NCBI GenBank assembly: GCA_945859605.1
Contig: OX243827.1
Span: 8,078,717-8,142,716 of the forward strand
DNA: 64,000 nt
DNA from: Lumbricus rubellus
Lineage: Eukaryota > Annelida > Clitellata > Crassiclitellata > Lumbricidae
Direction of reading: 5' to 3'
Below, piece by piece: positions 43,165 through 52,945 of this stretch. Numbering within the stretch: position 1 is the stretch's first letter; each line of letters opens with the position of its first letter. The notes beneath the pieces are model-generated. The model was not told the DNA's origin and made no database searches. It saw nothing but the letters and a program-made list of their open reading frames with translations. A program made the position numbers and the translations under genes.

Positions 43165-45240
43165 TGTGGGACGCTGTGGTGTAGACAGGGACGTCATTTG
43201 GGGGGGGCAGGGGGGCATTTGCCCCCCCCCCTGAATTTGGCCGATTGTTCTTCTTACACATGACATATTTTTGCAACGCAACACGTTCAAAATACCAAAA
43301 GGCCTGTGTCTTCAGGGCCTCATCTGTAATTTTGTGTGTGAGGGCAGAATCCAGCTGCACACAGTGCACAGTTCAGAAGCCACAGATATCGGCTCATGTG
43401 TATATTGTCTGCACAGGGAATGAGCAGCATTATGAGCCCTGGCTCATGAAAGACGTACACCTCGTACAGTGTGTTCCCGCCAGATAATGAGAAGGCCCTT
43501 TCCCAGGTCAGTAAGGTCACCAGATGTGTGGGTCCTGTGGCTGTGAGGCACACAGTGCAAACCGACACCCAGTTACATGAAGCAGCCAGGCATGGTTCTC
43601 CATTTGAGCCTTACTAGCACTTAGTCTACATGCACCCCACCCCGTCTGACCGGGAGCTGGAGGGGTTTCGCCTTCCAGCAGCGACCTCTAGGGTAAGTAG
43701 CCCGCATAGGACGAATGAGCGGGAAATTCTGAAAGGAGACTGCAGAAAGATGTGACCCACCAGATGTATGTTAAATATACAAGAGGCTGTTTAATGAGTG
43801 TCGGTTTCCAATGGCGGTCAGCATAGCCGATGAGTGGGTTTTCTTGAGAACTGAAGAGACGATAAAAGCGGACCAAAAGGACATGATAATCCAAATACCG
43901 AAACCGGTCGTCTATGGGTATTTATCTCGTCGATCTACCATAAAGCACTCACAGGGATCAACGGTAGGCCTAATATTATGTGACATCCAATTGAACTGGA
44001 ATTTATGTACACAAACTGACTAGGTTTTTTAGTGCAATGGTTAGGCAGTTTTACTTCTTATAGCCTACATGCACATGAAGTCCTGGATATTAAAAATTTA
44101 TTTGAGTCGTATATTTTCCAAGTTAAGATTATTCAAGACAGTCCTCAATATGCTGACCAGGACACAATTAGCAGAAATGGTTAAACATGGCATACCAAGT
44201 AAGCAAGATTTACCAAACTACCAAAAGTGGAAAGCATAGGCCTATGTAATAATGATGTTGTTTTACAAAGTGTTTCAAGGGACAAAACAATTTGAAATTT
44301 GACAGTTTAAAATTTGAAAGATTACACTGGAGAGTGGAGATAAGACATTTAATGGTAAAAAATTGTATTTTTACAAATATTGACAGTAAATTATTCTCTA
44401 TTTCATGATAATGTCATATATTATTAGAGCAAATAACATCAATATGATTATTTAATAATAAATAAAGTCATGGTAGTTTATAAGGGTCCAACCTAGTCTA
44501 TGTATATATAATGCAATTCCATGTAATACAAAAATGTAAACTAGAACAATAGCAATTATCATTTTGTCAATTTTCTCTGTGGGTGAAGGTTATTTCTGTA
44601 ATTTTAATTGTACAAAATAGTATTTGTACAAATATTAACAATAAATCCTACCTTTTAATATGATACTATCATATATGATAATAAATAATAACATTATTAT
44701 AACCATTTAATGGTAAATAATATCACGGTATATAATAACAGGTGCAAAGCACTTAGTATATTTAATTAAAGTAGGCCAGTAGGCATTTAAAGTATACCCC
44801 ATAGTCTATTTAAAGTAGTAGTTATTTAAAATATACCCTACACTGAATTAAATAAGCCTAAAGTAAGAAATAAATAAGAGCACGAATAAAACATCTAATT
44901 TAACCGCAGTTTTGCACATGTTGGCTAAATGCAGAACTTAAAAAGCTTGTGGAGTTTTGCCCGAGAAATTTTTTGCCCCCCCTGAAAAAACCTCAAATGA
45001 CGTCCCTGTGTAGTGATGGTGTTCTGTGCCTTGGAGCCGGACTCCCGGAGGGTTCCAAGTTCGAATCCACCTCAAGCCGCCGCGTAGGGACGCTGTGCAA
45101 GTTCTTCACTCACAGTTGCTCGTGCATGCGCTTTGGAGTGAAACTCCAATGCAGTGTCCGTGCTGTAGGCTAGTCGGGAGCGCCTCTGAGTAAAGATATT
45201 GAATGAAGAGACGCTATATAAATGGAGAAAGAAAGAAATA
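43165..45240 (+). mobile_element. SINE split by a 1.8-kb DNA element
   Basis: The SINE head (GGGACGCTGTGGTGTAG) ends at 43185 and the rest resumes at 45009, ending in the tail at about 45240 (CGCTATATAAATGG, AGAAAGAA). The target bases TGTAG are present on both sides. Confidence 0.8.
43186..45008. mobile_element. 1823-bp hAT-like DNA element, non-autonomous
   Basis: Perfect 15-bp terminal inverted repeats CAGGGACGTCATTTG / CAAATGACGTCCCTG, with G-run/C-run subtermini at both ends. Flanks TGTAGA (43180-43185) and TGTAGT (45009-45014) suggest a 5-6-bp target duplication. CAG-starting ends are usual for hAT elements, but the usual 8-bp duplication is not seen. Several short minus-strand frames (43230-43890) show no recognisable transposase. 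Internally AT-rich from 44030. Confidence 0.65.
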
Positions 45241-45631
45241 ATAAATGTATCCTGTTTGACTGGAGACGTATTAGGCCTAGGCTGTATGCGTTTTGGTTTT
45301 ATTGTTTACTGTGTTAGGCTAATATGCTAGGCTGTGTATAATAATTATAAGGCCTATATGTTTCTTATTCCTAAGTGCCACTGTTTTCCTATAATAATTC
45401 ACATTGAAGGCAATGGATTATTATAATTTGTTGCATGAAATTTCTTATGCAATCTTATTGTTTCTGAGGTAGGCCTAAATAGGCTACCCTAATTAAGCTG
45501 GACTCCTGATACATCTATTTGTATCTTGATAGGCTGTACCTTGAGTGTAGGGCCTACCATTTAGTTATAGGCAATATCAATTTAAATGCTCCTGGACCAA
45601 CAAATGATTTATTGTTTGATATATTGATATA

Positions 45632-46847
45632 CACCGTGATTCAAAAAAAACTAAGCCAAATTGTTTTTCTTATATCTCTAATGCGTGATAACATATCATG
45701 CTAAAAATTTCCATTTATTTAGAGAATTGGACCAAGAATATGATTCCAAAATTTCATGAGACAAAGTTGAACGGATAAAAGATATGAATATTTAAACTTC
45801 ATATGCCGAAATTGCTGTTTACAAGCAATTTTCTGTCAGATTCAATGAAAAGTAAGCCAAACTGTTTTTCTTATATCTCTAATGCCTGATAATGAATCAT
45901 GATGAAAATTTCCAGATATTTAGACAATGGAACCAAGAATAGGATTCCAAAATATTATGTTATAAAGTTGAACGTATAGAAAGATATGAATATTTAAACT
46001 TCATCTCCAGAAATGTCAGTTTTCGGCATGTCTGTTATGGTGTTCGTTGCAGTTTCGATGCTTGATAGTTTCCAATTTTGGTCTTCAGGGATACTGGAGT
46101 AAAATTAACGGAGTATATTATGGCAATGTTCTGATGTCACAACATCTTCCACCTGTAATCAGAAATCTAGAGCCCCAGAAGGCTGTCTTCTTTTTCAACA
46201 GAGCAGCGCCAGCCCACAGAGCCAAGGAAACCATCGAAATGCTGACAAGATAGACGCCAGAGTTCGTTTCTCCCACATTATGGCCTCCGAACAACCCAGA
46301 ATTGAATCATGTCGACTATAAAGTGTGGAGCACGCATGATGCAAGGCCGAGTCTATAGCAGACAACTATCCAAGATATAAACGATCTGAAGCAACGCTTG
46401 TTGGAAGTGTGGGATGGCCTGGACAAGGATAATCGACGATGCTGTTGCCCAATGCATGGCGCCAGCGCCTCCAGGTTTGCGTGCACCCAGGAGGAGGACA
46501 TTTTGAGCTTGTTGTTTAATTAAAAAATCAAACCATACTGTTGGGTCATATTGTTAGTTCAATTCTCTACATATCTGGAAAATTTTAGAATGATTAATCA
46601 TTAGGCATTAGAGATAATAAGGAAACATTTGATTGAATCGGACAGAAAATTGCTTGTAAACTGCAATTTCGGCATATGAAGTTTAAATATTCATATCTTT
46701 TTATCCGTTCAACTTTATCTCATGAAATTTTGGAATTATATTCTTGGTACACTTCTCTAAATATTTGGAAAATATTAGCTTGATATGTCACCAGGTATTA
46801 GAGATATATGCAAAACAATTTGGCTTAGTTTTTTTTGAATCACGGTG
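45632..46847 (+). mobile_element. 1.2-kb Tc1/mariner-type element, defective
   Basis: Flanked by TA (45630-45631, 46848-46849). Ends CACCGTGATTC / GAATCACGGTG continue as inverted repeats of over 100 bp. The left end has a tandem duplication of a ~200-bp subterminal unit (ATATCTCTAATGC...TTTAAACTTCAT). The centre holds a truncated transposase in sense orientation. Confidence 0.85.
46090..46515 (+). pseudogene. mariner-family transposase C-terminal half, broken
   Basis: WSKINGVYYGNVLMSQHLPP and NRAAPAHRAKETIEMLTR, then after a stop and frame changes WPPNNPELNHVDYKVWS, DLKQRLLEVWDGLD and an EEDILSLLFN-like end. It corresponds to the second half of the DDE catalytic domain. The motif usually written QQDSAPAH is here FNRAAPAH, so a catalytic Asp is lost, and the N-terminal DNA-binding half is deleted. 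Confidence 0.75.
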
Positions 46848-46849
46848 TA

Positions 46850-47908
46850 TTATAATTATGGGAATGGGAGATAATTTATATGGTTCATATAATACATCAT
46901 GTTCCATACATATATACATTATAGGCCTACTGTGTATATATATATAGGCTATATGCATGTGTATATGTAGGCCTAATATTAATTAGGCCTATATATACGT
47001 ATAGGGTTATTTTGTTAAGACGACAACTTCATAGCCTATTACGCTAACAGTGTGAAAATCCCAAGGCTACGTAGGCCTATATTATATAAATATATAAATT
47101 ACATGCATAATATACGCTAATTATTTATTTAGCGTTTGCAGTTCGCGCTAAGCCAGCGCACAGCATCGTCATCAACAATATAATAGGCCTACGCTAATAA
47201 GAAAATAAAAAAGGTCTACTATATATATTATACGCTAATAAAAAAAATAGGTCTACTATATATATTATACATACATACTATATATTATATATACTTATAC
47301 ATGTTATGTTATTTATATATAGGCCTATAGGCCTATTGCATACATATAACGGGTCCGTGTGCGCGCACGTGTATAGGCCTACATGTATAGGCCTATATGC
47401 GTAGATATCACGCTGGTTCAACTGTCTGCTTGTATACAATATACCGTCCTAATAATAATGTCTTCGTCGATGGCATCGCGTCTCAGACTGCATGTCTCCT
47501 CCATTGTTCCATGCGAGACGCGTACGTGTCCGGCTTTTCTCCAATGAAATATTATTCCGATAAATCATCGCAGCAGATCTGTCTTCATCCTCTTTGTCTC
47601 CATACACTTCACATTCCTCTTCTTCCTAGCCTACTTCTCGTAGTCGTCGTCGTCGTTATCATCGTTGTTGTTGTTGTTGTTGACGACTTTATCATCGTCG
47701 ATGAGCGAAGACAGCCTGCATGGCAGCTTGTCAGTCTCACTGTCAATGCGGAACCACGGAACCGCTAATGGGAACCTGTTCCACAATCCATATACCGTTG
47801 TTTATTTGGCGCCATATAAAATGAGGTCCGTTACGTTACGCATCTTAGGCCTACATTACGCATCAGTATAATGAGAATTGTAGTGGATGATAACTGAAGC
47901 GTCATACT

Positions 47909-47939
<31 letters not shown>

Positions 47940-48577
47940 GATCCACGTGGCATTGGAATGCAGAAAGGGCTTTACTGTTGGGAAGTGCTTAAAGTGCAGA
48001 AAAGAAGTGCCTGCATGGTCGCCCGTCATAGGCTTATACAATGTGGTAACGATGATGATGATGATGAGGAGGAGGATGACGACGACGACGACGACGACGA
48101 TGATGATGATGATGATGATGATGATGACGACGACGACGCGACTACTATATGATACACGATGACGTAATGATGACGACGACATGATGATGGCGACGACATA
48201 GTGATGCTAACGACACTGATGATAGCGACTACAGATTTGTTTCGTCTTATTCGATTACTTACAGATGCAACAAGAAACAATATTATTATGTAGAATCAGC
48301 GACCGGTCAAAGTCTTAAGTATTGGTATACATAAGCCGTGGGGAAATTTATGTTGACATCTCCCCAAGGTTGACCTTCGGGGTTTATGCTAAATCAGAAG
48401 CCCCACTCCACTACTCGGCAACCCAGTCCACTGCCGAAAGGTCACGCATGTAGACCTACTCGTGTTAGGTCGATCTCCATTAGGCCTATTAAATTAATAT
48501 AGCCTATATTCGTTTATTCAGATAGGAGAGTGCGGCATATAATAGTCGTCCAAATCAGACCTCTGTTTTGGAATATA
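46850..48577. repeat. palindrome- and microsatellite-rich intergenic DNA
   Basis: 46900-47400 is dense in TATATA and TAGGCCTA palindromes. GTC/GTT repeats lie at 47640-47690 and AAT repeats at 47910-47937. (GAT/GAC)n at 48049-48140 gives Asp-, Ser- and Ile-run frames. No gene is supported. Confidence 0.6.
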
Positions 48578-48652
48578 CAGGGTGGGCCAAAAAAGTAATC
48601 CCTACGATTCCTTCAATATCTTGGCCAAAATCAGGATTTTTGGCCCACGCTG
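48578..48652. mobile_element. 75-bp TA-flanked mini-MITE
   Basis: TA at 48576-48577 and 48653-48654 flanks CAGGGTGGGCCAAAAA and the near-complement TTTTTGGCCCACGCTG. The ends resemble those of the larger element at 58223-59399. Only about 40 bp separate the two ends. Confidence 0.7.
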
Positions 48653-48699
48653 TATATATAGCGCCTCTCATTGAAAACATGTCGAGTTTTAATGTGCTG

Positions 48700-48862
48700 G
48701 TTTAAAGACCTTGGACAATGGGCAAATCCTTCACTCACAATTGCTCAGCGCTATGGCGTGAAACTCCGATGCAGTGTCCGCTCTGCATCGGGAGCGCCTC
48801 TGAGTAGGGAGATTTAAGGGGCGCTATAACAAGTGCACATACATACAAACAAACAATAACAT
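48700..48862 (+). mobile_element. tRNA-derived SINE, 5'-truncated
   Basis: Sense copy lacking the tRNA head. AAATCCTTCACTCACAATTGC, GTGAAACTCCGATGCAGTGT and GCGCTATAACAAGTGCACAT are present, then (ACAAAC)n. Very close to the copy at 633-842. Confidence 0.85.
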
Positions 48863-49184
48863 AAAAATGGACGGCATTGAGCAACTGTGAGTGAAGCACT
48901 TGCAGATGGTCCCATAAAATACACAGTGACCATGCACAGAGAAGGAGACTCTATGTAACCAATCAGTGACCGTTTCCCACAACAAAAGCCCAAGGGTTGG
49001 TCGCAGCATATATACTATAGGCCTATAGGGTGGCTTCGTGACAATTGCTGCTACGTCCCATCGGCAATCAAAGCACTTGCAATGGTCCATATATTATATG
49101 ACTGAACCATCGGATGCTTGCGTGGATAAATTGAAGAAGAAGCCGGGTCTACAGCAGATGGTCACTGCAGCAGCAGCAGACGAG

Positions 49185-49805
49185 CAGGAGGAGAAGAAGG
49201 AGGAGGAGGAAGAGGAGGAAGAGGAGGAGGAGGAAGAGGATGCGGTCACTTGTGCTCATCCACGTAGCCCTTCATTCCATCACTTATTGCAGTTATTGAC
49301 ATCTGCTTCTCTCAATCCTCAGTATCTTCATCTCCTCCTCCTCGTCATCGTCGTCGTGTTCCTCCTCCTCCTCCATCTTCCTCTCCTTCTCTTATCCATT
49401 TCCTCTTTCTACTCCTCCTCCTCCTCCTCTCCTTCTCCTCTTCCTCCTTTTCTCTCTTCTTATCCTCCTCCATCTTCCTATCCTCCTCCATCTTCCTCTC
49501 CTCCTCCTCGCCCTCCTCCTCCTCCATCTTCCACTCCTTCTTCTCTTATCCATTTCCTCTTCTTCTTCTCCCTCCTCCTCCTCTCCTTCTCCTCTTTCTC
49601 CTTTCCTCTTTCATATTCCTCTTCTTATCCTCCTTCTCCCACTCCTCTCTTTCCCCTCTTCTTCTTTTTCTTCTTCTTTTTCTTCCTTTCCTCCTCGTCC
49701 TCCTCCTCCTCCTCCTCCTCCTCCTCCTCCTCTTCCTCCTCCTCCATCTTCCTTTCTTCCACTCACCCATCCTCTTCCTCCTCATCTTTCCTCATCTTCT
49801 CCATC
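49185..49805. repeat. mirror-type purine block and ~480-bp pyrimidine tract
   Basis: A GGAGGA/GAAGAA block (49185-49245) is followed by an almost pure CT tract (about 49318-49805; TCCTCC, TTCTTC, CTCCTC). The open frames (Glu-run and Ser/Pro/Leu-run) reflect composition only. Confidence 0.85.
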
Positions 49806-49929
49806 AGAGGAAGTGGATCGATCGTACTCTTTATTCCATTGTAGCCAACGGATCAGGAACCATAGACACATTGAACAGTGATTCCGCTCTTAAGGACTAA
49901 CACGATGATGAGATTTTCTCGTCTACCTC

Positions 49930-50440
49930 GTCTACAGCTGCTGCAGCTCGGGTAAGCCAACAGTGCCGACAGGGCCCCATTTATGCCCCACTGTACAATG
50001 TACGTCTGCCCCCCCCCGGCATGATCTTACACTCCTCGCAAATCGCAACACCTCCTTCGAGCATGCCCCGGCGCATGCGCGTAGCGGCGTAGGCAAAACG
50101 TGCGGAATTATTCGTTTGGGGGGTCCTGGTGGGGGGGGCTCTGGTGGCGGGGGCTCTGGTGGCGGGGGCTCTGGTGGCGGGGGCTCTGGTGGCAGGTCGA
50201 ATTCATCAGCGTCCAGCAAATTCCGATGGGTCATTTTTACGCCGCGCGATGACCAGATCATCATCACTGACGTCTGCCCTCCGAGTAGAAGCCAATACGG
50301 GATTCGCCCGCCGAATACGAATACCAATGAGTACCAATCGAGACGATGGACCGGCTGCGCCCTCCGCTACACCAGCGCCACGCATCGACTGCCGACGCCG
50401 GCGGTGGCATCCTCCACTCTCTCTCGTCTGACGTAGATAT
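49930..50440. other. CpG-rich open region with 15-bp repeats, gene status unclear
   Basis: GC- and CpG-rich, open on both strands. A 15-bp minisatellite GGGGGCTCTGGTGGC (50125-50197, about five units) would give GGGGS repeats on + or PEPPP repeats on -. On the minus strand the context VKMTHRNLLDADEFDLPPEP looks slightly more protein-like; on + a donor-like GGTAAGCC lies at 49949. I cannot decide whether any of it is an exon. Confidence 0.3.
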
Positions 50441-50444
50441 TATT

Positions 50445-50660
50445 TTTCCCAGGCGTCTTCATTCGAGGTCAGCGTGTTAATCTGACTGGCCGGACGCACG
50501 GTGACGTCGCAGATCCGTCATCGTTTGAAGCGTTATTAGCCAATGAGACTGCGCGACGTGGCGCGGTCGACCAACACAGACGCGGAATATTTATAACGGG
50601 ATGTCACGCGGCGTTGAATGCCGCCGCTCGTCTGCTTCTGGCGTTCTTGTATACGACGGC
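50445..50660 (+). promoter_or_regulatory. promoter-like core in CpG-rich DNA
   Basis: In order on +: GGTGACGTCGC (CRE-like, about 50500), AGCCAATGAG (CCAAT box, about 50538), and GGAATATTTATAACG (TATA-like, about 50584), spaced as in a pol II core promoter. No coding exon follows that I can support. It may serve the gene starting at 51654, or be chance. Confidence 0.35.
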
Positions 50661-51653
50661 GGGGCGACGGGGATATTATATTGGTATACAGAGCCATCCG
50701 CGTGACATCCAAGTCAGATATATCTTGCCGTCTATACTGAAGCCGTGGCTTTATTGTCCGATTTCTGGCTGCTGGCTCATCTGCCAAACGGGTCGTCTGC
50801 AAATCGATTTACGGCGCGATAGAAGTCATTTGCCGATGGACTTTATAGGAAACTGGAATGGGATAAAAGCGATTGCAGCAATATTATTTTGGCAAAGGCA
50901 TATTTCGCGAGTCTACGTTCGTTTGGTCGCAGTGTAATAGGAGTAAGGGATTTATGCTTGTAATCCATGAAAGATGAGTTGACACCGCTGAATTTCTGTG
51001 CAGTTAGTGAACAGACGATAAAGACGTTATTGGTCCAAGGGATCAAGTCCAATACCCTATAAGAACCGACATTCTTTTAGTCTCTGAAATAATAGGCTAC
51101 GATCTGCAATAACTGAAAAATGAGCCGATAACAAATGCACTTGACAGCCTTGTCTGAAACTTACACACTGTCAGAAATAATTAGCTTGAAATAATAACGC
51201 AGTTGTATGTAGAACTATAAGATTCGTGAAGCAGTAAAATATCAGCATGAAAAATACAACTATTGAGACACATTATTATCGACAATCGTCTGCCCAGATC
51301 TACGCTTGAACACCGTATAATTTAATTCCATCAGACGTTCTCATAGCTGTTGTTTCTAACGCGCTGCAGTGCGCCTTTTCTTGTTTCAAAAACGAGAAGA
51401 TAGCCTACAGCAAGAAGCGGGTGAGTCCTGCTTCTACACCAGACGATAGATTACTTCTTCACCCGCGGGTTCTGTCCTATGCAAACACGAATCGATAGTC
51501 ATCACTCGATTGGACAAACAACGTGATCCGGTGTCAGCCACCTAGCGGTCGGTTCTTGTTCGCTATAATCCGAAGACGCATCGCCGTGGTAGTGTCTGTG
51601 GCGAGAGTGTATCCTTAAAGCGACAGGGAAGTGCTGGTCGTTGTGTGTACGAT

Positions 51654-51741
51654 ATGTCTGGCACGTTGTCGCTTAATGGAATTAGGAGCATCCTCCTACT
51701 CGCCGCCGCTGTCCTCGTCCGGCAAAGCCCTCTGGCGACAG
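51654..51741 (+). CDS. first coding exon of an unidentified secreted or membrane protein
   Basis: ATG at 51654 opens 29 codons plus one base and ends at an excellent donor, ACAG|GTAAGG. The peptide has a basic n-region, a hydrophobic core (SILLLAAAVLV) and a polar end (RQSPLATG), the layout of a signal peptide for ER entry. The surrounding 51420-51740 is GC- and CpG-rich like the other exons here, and no TATA box is evident. The next exon was not found in the remaining 12 kb, so the first intron probably runs out of the window. Protein identity is unknown. Confidence 0.55.
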
Positions 51742-51989
51742 GTAAGGAAAAAGAACTCGTTTCGGATTCTGTGTGCTCGTGTGTTGCGCCTTAGATATAG
51801 GCAACACCAACACACGTCTTTTTTGCTTCTTCCGGTTATAGACTACGGTACTCGTGCATACGAGTGGTAGCCTAATGGTTATTGCAAAATTGTATAGCGC
51901 CACTTCGAAGAGACGCAATCAGGGACGCGAAGTGCTATAGGCTAGTAATATTGTAAATGAGAATTTATATTGTATCTATAATACATTTG

Positions 51990-52097
51990 CACGCTTCGGC
52001 GTGAAATTTCTATGAAGTGTCCGCGAAGTGTGTAGTCGGGAGCGCCTCTGAGTAGTGAGTTTAATGGGGCGCTATAGAAATAGATAAATAAATGAAT
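51990..52097 (+). mobile_element. tRNA-derived SINE, 5'-truncated
   Basis: Starts in the body (CGCTTCGGCGTGAAAT) and has the full tail GGGAGCGCCTCTGAGTAG...GGGGCGCTATAGAAAT with (ATAA)n. Confidence 0.75.
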
Positions 52098-52177
52098 TTA
52101 TATTGCGCCTTTCACAGTGCACGCCAATCAATTATACGGCGCTGTTTTAGGATGGTGCCTTACCAAGGATGGGCTGG

Positions 52178-52240
52178 GTGCACTCCCGAGTAGATTTCTT
52201 TAAGGGCGCTATATAAGTCCATAGAATGAATGACTGAATA
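52178..52240 (+). repeat. SINE 3'-tail fragment
   Basis: GGGTGCACTCCCGAGTAG...AAGGGCGCTATATAAGT followed by GAATGA repeats, sense. Confidence 0.6.
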
Positions 52241-52564
52241 ACTAATCAGATAATTCGATTATGATGATGTTAAATGCCATAAGAACTGGAGCTTAATTAT
52301 TTATCAAAAACACGATACACAGTAAACAATGAGAGTCGCAAGTCGCACTCGTACAAAATACATGTGCATTGTTTGGCAATCCGCGATCAGTTAAGCCTGC
52401 ACTATTATAGAAAAAGTTAGCTGATATAAACGCCAGAAAAAGAACCAGTATCATTAGAGATTATAGCAATATAGCTACAAGGTGTTTGAGGGGGCTTCAA
52501 GTTCAACACACTGTCCCATTGTCACCCATTGTCTTTGTTTTGGGTTCCATAGTGAAGTGTTCTT

Positions 52565-52762
52565 TGTTGAACTTTATAAGTAGCGCTATAGTAGTAACGA
52601 CTATGTTGACTCTACTATTGTATAGTCGGATGTTCTTGTTCCTTAGTTCTTGACTAAGCTTCCGTGCAGGAGGCCGTAATGGCGAGTTTGAGTTCTGAAC
52701 AATGTTATTAATCCTATTAAATCTCTTACTTATGAGTGTCATCAGAGCTTCGTTTCTTAACA
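52565..52762 (+). repeat. copia 5' LTR
   Basis: 198 bp starting TGTTGAAC and ending CTTAACA (5'-TG...CA-3'). TTTATAAG at 52573-52580 is TATA-like. Confidence 0.95.
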
Positions 52763-52776
52763 GGTTATGGGCCCAG
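52763..52776 (+). promoter_or_regulatory. primer-binding site, half-tRNA(iMet) type
   Basis: GGTTATGGGCCCAG starts right after the LTR. It is complementary to the anticodon-loop region of initiator tRNA-Met, the arrangement known for Drosophila copia, where a cleaved 5' half of the tRNA primes reverse transcription, instead of the usual 3'-CCA pairing. Confidence 0.85.
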
Positions 52777-52945
52777 GACGCCCAGTGCACATGATGATCA
52801 CAAACAGTAAAAGAGTTTAGGATGCGATACTTTATTAAGGAAAATCCGGTCAACTACGCGGTATAGCGTGACATGTGACTGTTCTCTTCGTCGTGACAGA
52901 AATGCAAGAGTCAGTTGTTTATTTCTTTTCTCCGAAAGAATAAAG

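Noticed and set aside
49038..49844. 268-codon frame with Glu-run and Ser/Pro-run
   Set aside because: Composition of purine and pyrimidine tracts; no splice context or conserved segment.
52503..52853. Minus-strand frame of 116 codons, and its copy at 56862-57071
   Set aside because: Antisense of the copia LTR, duplicated because the LTR is.
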